A DNA stretch of 64,000 bases from Sporolactobacillus shoreae (GTDB lineage: Bacteria; Bacillota; Bacilli; Bacillales; Sporolactobacillaceae), in NCBI RefSeq assembly GCF_004684935.1, contig NZ_SRJD01000006.1, forward strand, positions 1-64,000, written 5' to 3'. A model generated the notes under the pieces. It saw nothing but the letters and a program-made list of their open reading frames with translations. It was not told where the DNA came from and made no database searches. Of the stretch, positions 15,638 through 24,591 are shown in pieces (within the stretch, counting starts at the first letter, position 1; each line of letters starts with the position of its first letter). The translations under genes and the position numbers were made by a program.

Positions 15638-18058
15638 TTATCTCCCCTTTTTCTTATTTTGAGAAAGCCATCCTGGAACGCTCGCAGCGGGCATTGTGGT
15701 CTGGCTAATGTCGTAGACTTCACCAGAATCAAACCCTGTGACCTTTCCTGCGGCATCCTTGACAGGTACAGAAACAGAGATCGGCCGCGCATCGGGTTGA
15801 ATGGCCACACCATGACTGCGCCAAAAACTAGCCGATCCTACCGCCTGCGCGCCAGGATACTGCTCTTGAACACTGTTCCAGTTGGCCTTTGAGTATTGAT
15901 GCAATTCCTGCGGAACGGACGGAACTGCGGACGACTGGAAATGTGCAACCGAGCGCGACGCATCCGCCATAGCCGGAATTGAGAGAGATGTCGGCATAAC
16001 CGGTGGACCGGCCGAATGACTGGACGAACCCGCAGAACCTGAAGTGGACGACGAACTACCTGAACTGCCCTCATCTTGCACGGGAACACTCTCCGGCGGC
16101 GGTCCCGCGATTGAGTTATACGTTAAATCGCGGCTTTTACGATAGGCCTGAAAGGGCGCAGAATCGGAAACACGCTGGGCCATGCCAGCATAGCCGTCAG
16201 TCAGCTTTCTGCGCGCTGCCTGGCCCAGGGTTTCGCGCGTCGTAGGTTTCGGTGCGGAAGCCGCGATTGCTTGCTTGCCCGCAGCGGCGCGTTGAGCAAT
16301 TGAAGCCGGCAGGTTCGCATGTGTTGGTAACGGTGCGGATCTCATAGACTGGGGCGAAAATGATGAATGACCAAATCCCGCAAACGCCCCTTTTGCTGCT
16401 GAAGCTGGTGTCGAGAGGCCATCAGAAGATGAACTACCCGTGGCTGCGTCTGGCGAGGATGTGGGCGCGTCAGATGCCCCCAGGCTTTCATCAGACGACT
16501 GATCAGACGGCACCGCACCAGTGGATGGCCCAGCCGAGGATTGATTGCTTCCTTGAGACGCGTCTAAGGCCTGACCGGCGCCACCTCCCGGAACGCCTAA
16601 TCCCGATCCCTGAACCGCTTTGGCAATCTTGTCTTTCGTTCCCTGTGCTGCTGCTTCGTTGGATAGGGGTGCCTTCATTCCAGACAGGCCTCCAGACGAA
16701 TCCTGCCCGGAAGACTTGCCAAGTGCACCTCCGAGCTTATCCGCAGCAGTTGAGAAATTGCCGGCATCTCCGGATGCAGTTTTGTCTTTGAAACCATCCA
16801 GTGCGCCTTTCCCAGCACCAAGTGCTGCACCACCAGCAGTCGCTGCATGCCCGGCCATTTTTTTGCCGACATCCAACGCCTTTTTACCGGCACTCGCCAT
16901 ACCACCGGCCGCACGGGAAGCCAAGAAACCGGCGCCCATGAGGCCCATTGCTCCTTTGATCGCGCTACCCATGCCGGCATTGACGCCAAAGAGCTCCTCA
17001 ATGATATTCGGACCGTCAATGACAAAAAAACCAGCCGCCACTGTAAAGATCACGCGTACCAGATCGTTTATACCGCCGACACTGCCGATATAATCCAGAA
17101 AAACAAAATAAATCTTCAAGGTCAGTGCCATTAAATAAAGGACAATGAAGATGTTCCGGATCTTAAGGATCAGCTTTTTTGTCCGCTGCCCGCTCTCAAT
17201 ATCCGTAAATGAGCTGCCGATGGCAATCGCTTTGACAAGAGCGAGCTCCATGCTCAGTTGGGCTACCTTGAACATCGTGCTCAGGACCACCACCATTGTC
17301 ATCAGCAGGCTGATAATCATGAGAAATGGATGCCAGGAATACCGGTAGTACGCTTCGTCTGCAGTAAACCAGTGCGTCTGCATGTCTGCCAACTTTAATT
17401 TGCCGGAAGAATTGCTCAATTTTTTGGCAAGGATCTGTTTGCCGTCGTCCGACAGTGGCGAATCACTGCCGGTGTCCACAGCCTCATTGATGTCCATGAC
17501 TGAAACATCACTGTCGTTTGTGATGTAATTCTTACTGCTCATCTTGTTCGCCTTGAATTTTGCCTTATCCAGCAGATAAAGATCGGTGATATTGGACTTA
17601 ATCGCCTGCGTCCCGTCACCCATATGGCTGCTCAGGCTTTTGGCTGAACTGAGATCTTTTTGCCCGGCGTCGACCATTTTGTACATTTGCTGCATGCCCC
17701 AGGGCATTGCAGCAAAAAATGTGATGACGACCAGGCAATTAACAATCAGACGGTTATAATCCGTCCGGTGCCGGATGATGATCGTCCAGCCCAGATAGGC
17801 AATGGCAAGTCCTGCCATCGTAAAAAAAAATCCCATATAGGGATTGATGAAGCTCTTGAATGCAGTTGAATCGTAAAACGCCATCAGTTTATAGGCCATC
17901 GTGACCCCGGCACTCAACGTATTATCGACCGTGGCAAGTCCTTTAATGATTTGCCATCCCATCCAGCGCAGAATATCCGTTCCAGGCGAGTTTAGACTCA
18001 GAAAGTCTAGGATACTTTTCAGCTTAGAAATAATCTGGTCGTCGCTTAAATCCCCCAT
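15638..18058 (-). CDS. VirB6/TrsL-like channel protein with C-terminal ArdC-like domain
   Basis: An 806-residue polytopic protein. The N-terminal 350 residues carry about six hydrophobic segments (near 40, 75, 108, 240, 308 and 330), typical of VirB6-like channel components. A long Gly/Ala/Ser-rich linker (about 365-715) follows. The last 90 residues repeat the ArdC DNA-binding domain encoded at 13252-14589: YSKANWNSVQEQYPGAQAVG and YDISQTT align with its counterparts. RBS AAAGGAGG precedes ATG 18058. The fusion would put a DNA-binding module at the channel; that role is inferred. Confidence 0.85.
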   Translation of the reverse strand: MGDLSDDQIISKLKSILDFLSLNSPGTDILRWMGWQIIKGLATVDNTLSAGVTMAYKLMAFYDSTAFKSFINPYMGFFFTMAGLAIAYLGWTIIIRHRTDYNRLIVNCLVVITFFAAMPWGMQQMYKMVDAGQKDLSSAKSLSSHMGDGTQAIKSNITDLYLLDKAKFKANKMSSKNYITNDSDVSVMDINEAVDTGSDSPLSDDGKQILAKKLSNSSGKLKLADMQTHWFTADEAYYRYSWHPFLMIISLLMTMVVVLSTMFKVAQLSMELALVKAIAIGSSFTDIESGQRTKKLILKIRNIFIVLYLMALTLKIYFVFLDYIGSVGGINDLVRVIFTVAAGFFVIDGPNIIEELFGVNAGMGSAIKGAMGLMGAGFLASRAAGGMASAGKKALDVGKKMAGHAATAGGAALGAGKGALDGFKDKTASGDAGNFSTAADKLGGALGKSSGQDSSGGLSGMKAPLSNEAAAQGTKDKIAKAVQGSGLGVPGGGAGQALDASQGSNQSSAGPSTGAVPSDQSSDESLGASDAPTSSPDAATGSSSSDGLSTPASAAKGAFAGFGHSSFSPQSMRSAPLPTHANLPASIAQRAAAGKQAIAASAPKPTTRETLGQAARRKLTDGYAGMAQRVSDSAPFQAYRKSRDLTYNSIAGPPPESVPVQDEGSSGSSSSTSGSAGSSSHSAGPPVMPTSLSIPAMADASRSVAHFQSSAVPSVPQELHQYSKANWNSVQEQYPGAQAVGSASFWRSHGVAIQPDARPISVSVPVKDAAGKVTGFDSGEVYDISQTTMPAASVPGWLSQNKKKGR

Positions 18059-18060
18059 AG

Positions 18061-20265
18061 TCAGGCCTCCTTTCGCTCAGGCAGCAGGCTGAGGATCTGC
18101 CGAATGCCGTCCGCCTTACGCAGAGCAGCATTGGCCTCATAACCAAAAAACTGCTCAACCGCCTCGACGGTGTCCAGTCGATTAAAGGTTTCCGCGCGAT
18201 CAGGATCCAGCCGGGCAAAAGACCGTCGGAGCAGTTCCAACTGATCGCCCGTCAGGACAGTCAGAATGCCGGTTTCCGTCCCAGGGATGCCTTCGATATT
18301 TCTGTTTTCCAAAGGATCACCTTCTTTCGTTTTGGAATGGTCTTCGGCAACCGGAGCAGATGAAGGCTCCGCAACCGCTTCCGGATGCTGAAAGTCAATA
18401 ACCAGTTTGTTAAGATCAATATCCTTGTGCGCTCCCCACAAATCCATTTCCTCAAACGTGCTCGGATGATTGAAGCGGTGCATCAGATACTCGTGTCTGG
18501 CCAGCATCTGCGTCCCATTGGCCACATTCGCAAAAACCGGATAGGGCTTAATCCGCCGGCCCTTCAAATTGCGCCGATGTTTTGTACGGATCAGAACCCA
18601 CTCACCATCCTGAAGTGTCATTAGCTCGTCCGGCATGAGCAAGGGACGCGGGGCCTCGCGTTCGGAGTACACCTTGTCAATCGCGAGCGGATCGCCCTGA
18701 CGATCAGGAGCAACGACCGTCTGCGTACCAAGCAGTTTGGAGAATTCCTCGGCGTCTTCCTCTCCATCGGACATAATGAAGTACCGATTGCCGCAGGCAC
18801 CTATAATCGCCGCGGCCAGTTCCTTCCCATACTTATCCTCAAGCTGAGCCCGGCTTTGAATGACCAGATGATAGAGGATATTGCGGCTGAGACCGACATT
18901 CATCGCCCTCGAAAGTCCCTCAATCGCTGGGATGTTCGCTGCTTCCTCCAGCACATAGTGAATGCGCCGGGGCAGGCAGCTGTCTTTCGAGAGCGTCGCC
19001 TTTTCACTCAATACGGCGTTGGCCTGACTGAGGAAAGTTGAAATCAAACTGTAGTTGGAGTCGTCCCAATCGGGATAGACGATAAAAAGCGCAACGGGTT
19101 TCTCTCCATAGGCCATATCTTCAAAGTTCAGATCATTTGCCGAAGTCATGCGCGCGATCGTGTCATAAGCATAGTTTTTCAGCTTGGCCATCGTACCGGT
19201 GAAGATACCGGACCGCGTGACGCCCTGGCTGAACTGAACGGTGCCGTATTGCAGCTTCGCCGGATCGTTGACCGGAAGACTGCTGAAGAAGTTATCCAGA
19301 TCAGTCATGCCATCTTCGTCCGGGTTGCTGCCAAGCTCGTTGAGCATGACGGTCACGGTGTACATCGTGATGCATTCCGGATGGCCGATCTTCTTACAAA
19401 TGCCGCAGACGGCTAAAATCAGCGCGTTCGTCAGTGAGATGCTCGACTCCTCCCACATCGGATCTTTCGCGTTCGGATTATGGAAAAGCGAATAGGAAAG
19501 CGTGTTGCAAAGCATTTGTGCCTTCGCGTAATCGCCCTTCATGTACGCCTTTCTAACGAGCTCCAAAGGGTTATACGCGATCCCCTGATACGGCAGAAGT
19601 AGGTTAAATACTTTCACGTCATAACCGTGCGCAACAAACTCCGCGCGGGTGTTTTTCAGAATATCCCCCTTGATGTCCGTAATGAAAACCGAATCTTTTA
19701 TCTCGGCGCGCATCAAGGCGTCAAGGAAGGGATACGTGAACGATTCCGTCTTGCCGGACTGCGTTGAAGAATCCAGAACAGAATGTGTGTTCATTGTTTC
19801 GATGTACAACCTGTGTTCATAATGCAACACAGGATAGCCGGACTTACCGGGATATTCTTTATCATCATCCGCAATCGACGTGTATTGTTCCTTAATCTCC
19901 TTTAGCGTCGTCCAGCGCCGAGTGCCCTCCGTACCCAGGTTGATGTCCCGGTAGGCGATTCGCATTTTATACAGCCGAATCGGCAGTAAAATGGCTAAAA
20001 TAATCGCCACGATCACATAGACAGGAAGGAATGAGGAAATCGGCGTGATCAACCAGGCCGCGCAGCCTTCAAAGAAAGACGGACGATGGGTTGCCTGGTC
20101 AGCCGCGGTCTGCAGCGTCGCATGCCAATAGCTTGGTAGGCGAACGATCATGTTCAGAACAAAATTAACAGCCAGAAAAGCGAATACAAACATTCCAATC
20201 GCATATGCCGCAAGAAACCACGACGTAGCGAGCACTTTCTTCCATTGCTTGTAGCGCCGATTCAT
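18061..20265 (-). CDS. VirD4/TraG-type coupling protein
   Basis: A 734-residue DNA pump linking the relaxosome to the secretion channel. Two N-terminal membrane segments (about 12-36 and 66-92); Walker A in DSSTQSGKTESFTYP (about 165) and Walker B in IHYVLEEAANIPAIEG (about 425). The C-terminal 120 residues form a charged tail ending in LSLLPERKEA. Start ATG 20265 overlaps the upstream stop; the VirB6-like gene follows 2 bases later. No key residue appears missing. Confidence 0.93.
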   Translation of the reverse strand: MNRRYKQWKKVLATSWFLAAYAIGMFVFAFLAVNFVLNMIVRLPSYWHATLQTAADQATHRPSFFEGCAAWLITPISSFLPVYVIVAIILAILLPIRLYKMRIAYRDINLGTEGTRRWTTLKEIKEQYTSIADDDKEYPGKSGYPVLHYEHRLYIETMNTHSVLDSSTQSGKTESFTYPFLDALMRAEIKDSVFITDIKGDILKNTRAEFVAHGYDVKVFNLLLPYQGIAYNPLELVRKAYMKGDYAKAQMLCNTLSYSLFHNPNAKDPMWEESSISLTNALILAVCGICKKIGHPECITMYTVTVMLNELGSNPDEDGMTDLDNFFSSLPVNDPAKLQYGTVQFSQGVTRSGIFTGTMAKLKNYAYDTIARMTSANDLNFEDMAYGEKPVALFIVYPDWDDSNYSLISTFLSQANAVLSEKATLSKDSCLPRRIHYVLEEAANIPAIEGLSRAMNVGLSRNILYHLVIQSRAQLEDKYGKELAAAIIGACGNRYFIMSDGEEDAEEFSKLLGTQTVVAPDRQGDPLAIDKVYSEREAPRPLLMPDELMTLQDGEWVLIRTKHRRNLKGRRIKPYPVFANVANGTQMLARHEYLMHRFNHPSTFEEMDLWGAHKDIDLNKLVIDFQHPEAVAEPSSAPVAEDHSKTKEGDPLENRNIEGIPGTETGILTVLTGDQLELLRRSFARLDPDRAETFNRLDTVEAVEQFFGYEANAALRKADGIRQILSLLPERKEA

Positions 20266-20624
20266 TGTCGCGCACTCCGTTCAATTTGATCGGCGGCACG
20301 GCGAAGCCGGTTCAGTATCTTAAGAATAAAGACACCGAGTGCTATGGCAGCCAAGCCATAAGCTGCCCAGATCGACGGATGAGGAGTGATAAGCCAGGAA
20401 GGCGTAAAACCTGAAAGTAAATTGGGCAACCCACTCCGTCCCAGTGATCCGCCATGTGTCTGAGTAGTCAGCGTGTGCAGCGTAGCTGGTAGCCGGCCAA
20501 TCAGCGTCAAACAGAAATTTGCGGCTGCGTAAGCCAGAATTGCGGCAGTCACAGTCCAAAATGGCCACACATAGGGCCGCAACAGAAAAGCGGCCCAGTT
20601 CATGACTTTTTTCTTTTTCTCCAC
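20262..20624 (-). CDS. Small membrane protein upstream of VirD4
   Basis: A 120-residue protein with two membrane segments (about 17-40 and 82-102). GTG 20624 has GAGG close upstream; an internal ATG at codon 8 is an alternative. Its layout and the loop near 42-80 resemble the N-terminal membrane region of the coupling protein encoded next (both contain RLPxxxH-like segments between helices), so it may be a duplicated membrane module. Function unknown. Confidence 0.65.
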   Translation of the reverse strand: MEKKKKVMNWAAFLLRPYVWPFWTVTAAILAYAAANFCLTLIGRLPATLHTLTTQTHGGSLGRSGLPNLLSGFTPSWLITPHPSIWAAYGLAAIALGVFILKILNRLRRAADQIERSARQ

Positions 20625-20640
20625 TTACCTCGTCCTCCTC

Positions 20641-21738
20641 TCAATGCAGCCCGAAGTGGCCAAAGAGCTGGTTTTTAAAGGTCAAAATCGTTTCTAGCGT
20701 TTGATGAGCCGTAGCCGGATGTTGCCACAGCCATAGACCACCGAAAAGCATCCCGGCAACCATCAAGGTTCCGGCAAATGCCTTTCCATGCCCAGAATGC
20801 ACGCGCGCACCCCGGGCTTTCTTCAGCTCTTGAGCTAGCCGTTCCTCACGCCGGGCATCTGACTCCACCTGTTTTTTGACCCGGTTCCGGTCCGCCGCCA
20901 ACTCCTCATAGAGCTTTGCTTTCTGCTTCTCCTGTTCCAGTTGCACGTCCAAGGCCTTGGCCCGACGTTCTTCACGATGCAGTCTTGCCGCCTGATGATG
21001 CTGAATCGCACTTTTAATGCCCCGCATCATGAATTGAATGAAATATTTAGCGGCACGCTTCAGCTTCGGTACACTTTTCCGCCAGGAAGCTCGAAAGGAT
21101 GCGAACACTTTGGCAAGGCTGCCTGTTCGGTTCCATTTTTCCTTACCAGAATCAGAAATACGGGAAGGTTCCCCGCGTTCCTGATTCGGTGCCTGAGAAG
21201 CAGCGGGTTCCGGCTGCTGATGTGTCCGTTCGTTTTTAGTCGACCGATCATTTGGATCAGGCGCCGGCTCACTCTTTTTCTCATGGGGACTCTTTGGAGG
21301 TCTCGGTTCCTGGACTGTACGCTGAGCACGCATCCAAGATTCACGCTTGAGTACCCGGTAAAAGAAAGGACGCCTTCCTGTCGCGCGCGGCAGGCTGCCC
21401 GTTTGTTCCGGTTCATCTGGATCTCGAATCGCTTCAGCCAGCCGCTGAAGCAACCGGTTTTTATCTGCCTCTGGCTCGCTGGCAAACACTGTCGTGAGTG
21501 CCTCCTGTACAAGAAACAGCAGATTTGTAGGTTGTCCAGCGCCAATCGGATGACGGTCTTTAAAGAGTGGACGCTCTCCGTCGTAGATCGTGTAGACGAC
21601 CGCCTCAGTAAATCCAGCAGTTTGCGCACGTTCCTCCATTTCTTTTAAAATATCGCTCGCCCGATGTGCGGAAAATGGCTGATTTTTTTTTGCCAATTTC
21701 CGCAAGCGTCGGCTGGCCTCAAAATAAACAGTTATCAA
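20641..21738 (-). CDS. Coiled-coil protein with C-terminal membrane anchor
   Basis: A 365-residue protein. Residues 1-105 look globular; about 125-210 is disordered and rich in P, R, E and Q; about 240-310 is a strongly charged coiled coil; one transmembrane helix is at about 322-340. TTG start at 21738 with AAGGTGGG upstream. I recognise no family. Placed between the VirB2-like gene and the coupling protein, it may be a structural part of the mating channel, which is inference. Confidence 0.65.
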   Translation of the reverse strand: MITVYFEASRRLRKLAKKNQPFSAHRASDILKEMEERAQTAGFTEAVVYTIYDGERPLFKDRHPIGAGQPTNLLFLVQEALTTVFASEPEADKNRLLQRLAEAIRDPDEPEQTGSLPRATGRRPFFYRVLKRESWMRAQRTVQEPRPPKSPHEKKSEPAPDPNDRSTKNERTHQQPEPAASQAPNQERGEPSRISDSGKEKWNRTGSLAKVFASFRASWRKSVPKLKRAAKYFIQFMMRGIKSAIQHHQAARLHREERRAKALDVQLEQEKQKAKLYEELAADRNRVKKQVESDARREERLAQELKKARGARVHSGHGKAFAGTLMVAGMLFGGLWLWQHPATAHQTLETILTFKNQLFGHFGLH

Positions 21739-21754
21739 CTCAACCCACCTTCTT

Positions 21755-21985
21755 TTAGAATTTCAGGTTGCCCTGAAGCCACTGCGAGATTGTCAGTGAA
21801 CTCAGACAAACGGCAAGTCCAATGGCTACGTTGATCATGCCGTCTTTGGCTTCCTGGATCTTCTGTGGATTTTTCTGCATATAGCCAATGGCATAGATGG
21901 CCAGTTTTAATGCAGCGTACGTTCCGCTAATTGTGGTGACAAAATTCAAACAAGCAGTGAGCACATTAACAACGCCACTCGGCAT
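21755..21985 (-). CDS. VirB2/TrbC-like small membrane protein
   Basis: A 76-residue protein with two hydrophobic helices (about 8-30 and 50-67) joined by a short charged loop (QKNPQKIQEAKDG), the layout of VirB2/TrbC-type pilin or channel subunits in Gram-positive elements. RBS GGACG precedes ATG 21985. It heads the type IV secretion part of the operon. There is no obvious cleaved signal, so the pilin call is tentative. Confidence 0.6.
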   Translation of the reverse strand: MPSGVVNVLTACLNFVTTISGTYAALKLAIYAIGYMQKNPQKIQEAKDGMINVAIGLAVCLSSLTISQWLQGNLKF

Positions 21986-21991
21986 AGTCAG

Positions 21992-22180
21992 TCACGTCCT
22001 TTTTTTCTGATTTTCAATGAATAAATTCAGCGCCGCGTCCACCGTCGGCGCACCTTCCTCAATGACGGCGCGGTGCCGCGCGTCCAGCCAGTCCTCATAC
22101 GCGAGGCCTTGAGCCGCCAAAATTTTAACGGCCATTTCCTTCCGTTTGCGCCGCTCTGCGCGTTCTGTCTTCTCAGACAT
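21992..22180 (-). CDS. Small basic hypothetical protein (62 aa)
   Basis: A 62-residue soluble protein with a highly basic N-terminus (ERAERRKRKEMAVKI) and an EDWLDARHRAVIEEG motif. Ends 6 bases before the VirB2-like gene start. No family recognised; compact operon position supports it as a real gene. Confidence 0.55.
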   Translation of the reverse strand: MSEKTERAERRKRKEMAVKILAAQGLAYEDWLDARHRAVIEEGAPTVDAALNLFIENQKKRT

Positions 22181-22203
22181 TTGCTGCCTCCTCTCTTACC
22201 ACT

Positions 22204-22443
22204 TCAGGCCAGCTGTAGCTCAATGCCTTCATCCCTGGGTATAAGCCGCAGAAGATGAAAAACGCGGAGCGAATTAATCGCGCCGCAATAAAAAACGACC
22301 GGCAAGCACTCCATCTTTTCGCTCGTCGGCAGCTGGTGAACCGGAAAGGTCCGCTGATCAGAATGCCAGAGGAACCGCTTTTCCCGGTCAATCTTTTGAT
22401 ACTCTGTGAAATTGACATCAATCGTCAAAACCGACCTCCTCAT
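22204..22443 (-). CDS. Small hypothetical protein (79 aa)
   Basis: A 79-residue frame with ATG 22443 behind AGGGGGAAC. An overlapping minus-strand frame (22173-22421) has no ribosome site and a less protein-like composition, so I prefer this one. Sequence is mixed polar/hydrophobic without a membrane segment (motifs FTEYQKIDREKRFLWHSDQR and LRLIPRDEG). Function unknown; lies between the Tad-like and VirB2-like parts. Confidence 0.55.
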   Translation of the reverse strand: MRRSVLTIDVNFTEYQKIDREKRFLWHSDQRTFPVHQLPTSEKMECLPVVFYCGAINSLRVFHLLRLIPRDEGIELQLA

Positions 22444-22464
22444 TTTATTGTTCCCCCTGACTGA

Positions 22465-22605
22465 TCACCCTTGCCATATCGTATTAAACCACGTCCACAT
22501 CGACCCAAGCTCAGTTCCTAGATGCCCGGTCATGGATTGATAAACAATGAGGGTCGCAGCAAGACCAACAACGACTGCCGCTACCTCCATTATCCAAGTT
22601 CGCAT
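22465..22605 (-). CDS. Flp/Tad pilin-like short membrane protein
   Basis: ATG 22605 has AAGGAGGTG eight bases upstream; the longer frame to 22674 has no such site. The 46-residue product is a short polar N-terminus with a Glu (MRTWIMEV), one hydrophobic helix (about 8-27), and a small polar tail, similar in layout to the Flp pilins of Tad systems. It sits at the end of the TadA-TadB-TadC set, the right place for a pilin. No canonical processing site is evident. Confidence 0.5.
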   Translation of the reverse strand: MRTWIMEVAAVVVGLAATLIVYQSMTGHLGTELGSMWTWFNTIWQG

Positions 22606-22679
22606 GAAATTCACCTCCTTAAAAGGGATATTTAAAAATCTATAAAAGGCCTTTAAACAGGGCTTTTTATACATGAAAA

Positions 22680-23051
22680 TTAGGAACTCTCGCCACGCAC
22701 CAGCGAAACAGCCGATCCACGGATCGTGAGTGGAGTCAGTTTAATGTTCAGCAGCGTCAATCGCTCCGGGACCTTAACCTGATAATTGATCACTGTCCCA
22801 TAGGGTTTTGTTCCGTTTCCGCTCTCACTCTCCAGTTGATAACGGCCGCCATATTTTTGCTGGTTATAGGCGTTAATTTCAGTAAGCGCATCCGCTGTAA
22901 GTCCCCCATTACGCTGAATCTGGTAGTCGACATACTGCCGAAAATCATAGGCCTGACTGCGCTGTGCCCAATAAGCTGCGGATGCGGCCAGTGCGGCAAT
23001 TAAGAGCGCAAAAATAATCAGCGTTGCGATATTAAGTATCCAAGATCGCAT
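22680..23051 (-). CDS. TadE-like pseudopilin candidate
   Basis: A 123-residue protein with an N-terminal hydrophobic helix (about 6-30, after MRSWILN) and an exported C-terminal domain, the layout of TadE/F minor pilins. It shares the MR-x-W-I start with the 46-residue product downstream. AAGGAGG precedes ATG 23051, and the gene directly follows TadC. No prepilin peptidase gene is seen in the window, so processing, if any, would need a host enzyme. Confidence 0.55.
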   Translation of the reverse strand: MRSWILNIATLIIFALLIAALAASAAYWAQRSQAYDFRQYVDYQIQRNGGLTADALTEINAYNQQKYGGRYQLESESGNGTKPYGTVINYQVKVPERLTLLNIKLTPLTIRGSAVSLVRGESS

Positions 23052-23062
23052 AGTTTTCCTCC

Positions 23063-23788
23063 TTAACCATGAAAGGCCATGATTTTGCTAAAATTCGATA
23101 GGTAACTGACGAGCGAACCGGAAAAAGGAATCAGCATGCCAAGGAAAATCGCAAAGGCCAGATAATTAAATTTGGCGATTCTCATCTCACGAATTTTTTT
23201 CCGGTTACGAAACAACTCATCGCTGGCTATTCTAGCCAAATTACGTAACACTTTTGGATCCTGGGTATTCTGTTGAAACTCAAAAAGCGCCGTACAGAGT
23301 GTACGTGCCTGATCGCTGCCCGCTCCGGCATGCTCACCAAATTCCCAAAATACTTTGATGTCGTTTGGCTGCTCAATCATTCGGTCAACGAGCCGGTGCA
23401 CGTCATCCCGGATGGGAATTTCCGGATTTTGCTTTAGCGCCTGTTCCAAGGCGTTGGTAAAGGATGTCTGTTCTGCAATCGGCGTGAGTACCCGGAAATA
23501 CAAGGCAAAGTTCACGCGTCGTTTAATCACTGACAGCTGGGCAAGTTGCCGGATGTTCACATAGTGAAGTTTCCAAATCAGAAAAGCGACGCCCAGTGCA
23601 ATAATCACCGGAAGTACTGATCGCATAATTAAAGCAAAAAAACAGGCAAGCAGAATCAGTAAAAGTGGCACCAGCAGGCGACGGTTCCTTTCCCGTTGCC
23701 GTCCTTGCTCTGATGCATACACCGTTTTCAACAACTCTTCATAATCCGGCTCCGAGAGTTTTCCGGAAAACCAGTTCAAGATGCTCAA
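23063..23788 (-). CDS. TadC-like type II secretion F-domain protein
   Basis: A 241-residue inner-membrane platform protein with hydrophobic segments near 40-75 and 210-235 around a T2SSF-like helical cytoplasmic domain (about 85-200, PIAEQTSFTNALEQALKQNP). TTG start 23788 overlaps the TadB-like stop. Together with the TadB-like gene and the TadA ATPase it forms the usual two-platform Tad arrangement. Short for the family, so called by topology and neighbours. Confidence 0.75.
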   Translation of the reverse strand: MSILNWFSGKLSEPDYEELLKTVYASEQGRQRERNRRLLVPLLLILLACFFALIMRSVLPVIIALGVAFLIWKLHYVNIRQLAQLSVIKRRVNFALYFRVLTPIAEQTSFTNALEQALKQNPEIPIRDDVHRLVDRMIEQPNDIKVFWEFGEHAGAGSDQARTLCTALFEFQQNTQDPKVLRNLARIASDELFRNRKKIREMRIAKFNYLAFAIFLGMLIPFSGSLVSYLSNFSKIMAFHG

Positions 23789-24591
23789 TAGTTAATCTCC
23801 TCCACCTCGTCATTGACGTAATTTTTAAAGAAAATGCGAAAAACAAGGCTAATATAGACGAAGTACAGCGTGTTGCAAAACCACCCTATCGGCTGATGGC
23901 TGTACAAATTAATCCAGTTCTGCAGCGTGAATACATAACTGAGTACAAAAAAAGCAAAGAAGGTCATAAAAAGCATGATTAAAAGCTCGCTTCTTGGCCC
24001 TCTTTTCTCCTCAATATAAATCTCGCGCTCTACAAGAACTTCATTGTGCTGCCGAGTAATCTGATCAAGCACATCTGTGTTGATTCGGCCAAAGGCAAAG
24101 ATTGTCGCCACCTGTTCCAGATAGTGCACAAAGGAAATGTCTTTCTTATATTGTTTTTTTAGTCCATCAACCGCTGCGATACCCTCCTTTTCGTTCGCCG
24201 ATCGCAGCTTAGCCGTGAGCGTCGTCAGCTGCTGACCCAGCTCCCCCAACGTGATGCTCGCAATTTCATGAAGACAGCTAAGAAAGGACCGGGATGGATT
24301 TTTAATCATCTGTGTGAATGTGTTTGTGAAGCGGTCTCGCTCGCGATAGGATTGCATCTCATAGATGCGGCGCGCTTCGGCCGGAAGCACCCACAAATAT
24401 GTGCCCAAGATCCCTATCAGTCCATATATGACAGAAAGCCACCAATAGCGATACAGAATGTAAGACATGATATAGAGTGCAAGAAAGGCAATAACAAACC
24501 GGCCCAGAAGCTCACGAGTTCGGATCTTGTGTCCGTACTTCTCGCGCCAGACATTTATTTCCTCAATTGTCCATGTTCGCCGCTTAAACAT
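23785..24591 (-). CDS. TadB-like type II secretion F-domain protein
   Basis: A 268-residue membrane protein; ATG 24591 has AAGGAGGTG upstream. Hydrophobic pairs at about 32-70 and 205-250 frame a cytoplasmic helical domain (about 90-185) of T2SSF type. It overlaps the end of the TadA gene and the start of the TadC-like gene, indicating translational coupling of the three. It should form the membrane platform turned by the ATPase. Confidence 0.75.
   Translation of the reverse strand: MFKRRTWTIEEINVWREKYGHKIRTRELLGRFVIAFLALYIMSYILYRYWWLSVIYGLIGILGTYLWVLPAEARRIYEMQSYRERDRFTNTFTQMIKNPSRSFLSCLHEIASITLGELGQQLTTLTAKLRSANEKEGIAAVDGLKKQYKKDISFVHYLEQVATIFAFGRINTDVLDQITRQHNEVLVEREIYIEEKRGPRSELLIMLFMTFFAFFVLSYVFTLQNWINLYSHQPIGWFCNTLYFVYISLVFRIFFKNYVNDEVEEINY

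Noticed and set aside
22173-22421. Minus-strand frame of 82 codons overlapping the 79-residue gene
   Set aside because: No ribosome site and a less natural composition than the frame at 22204-22443.
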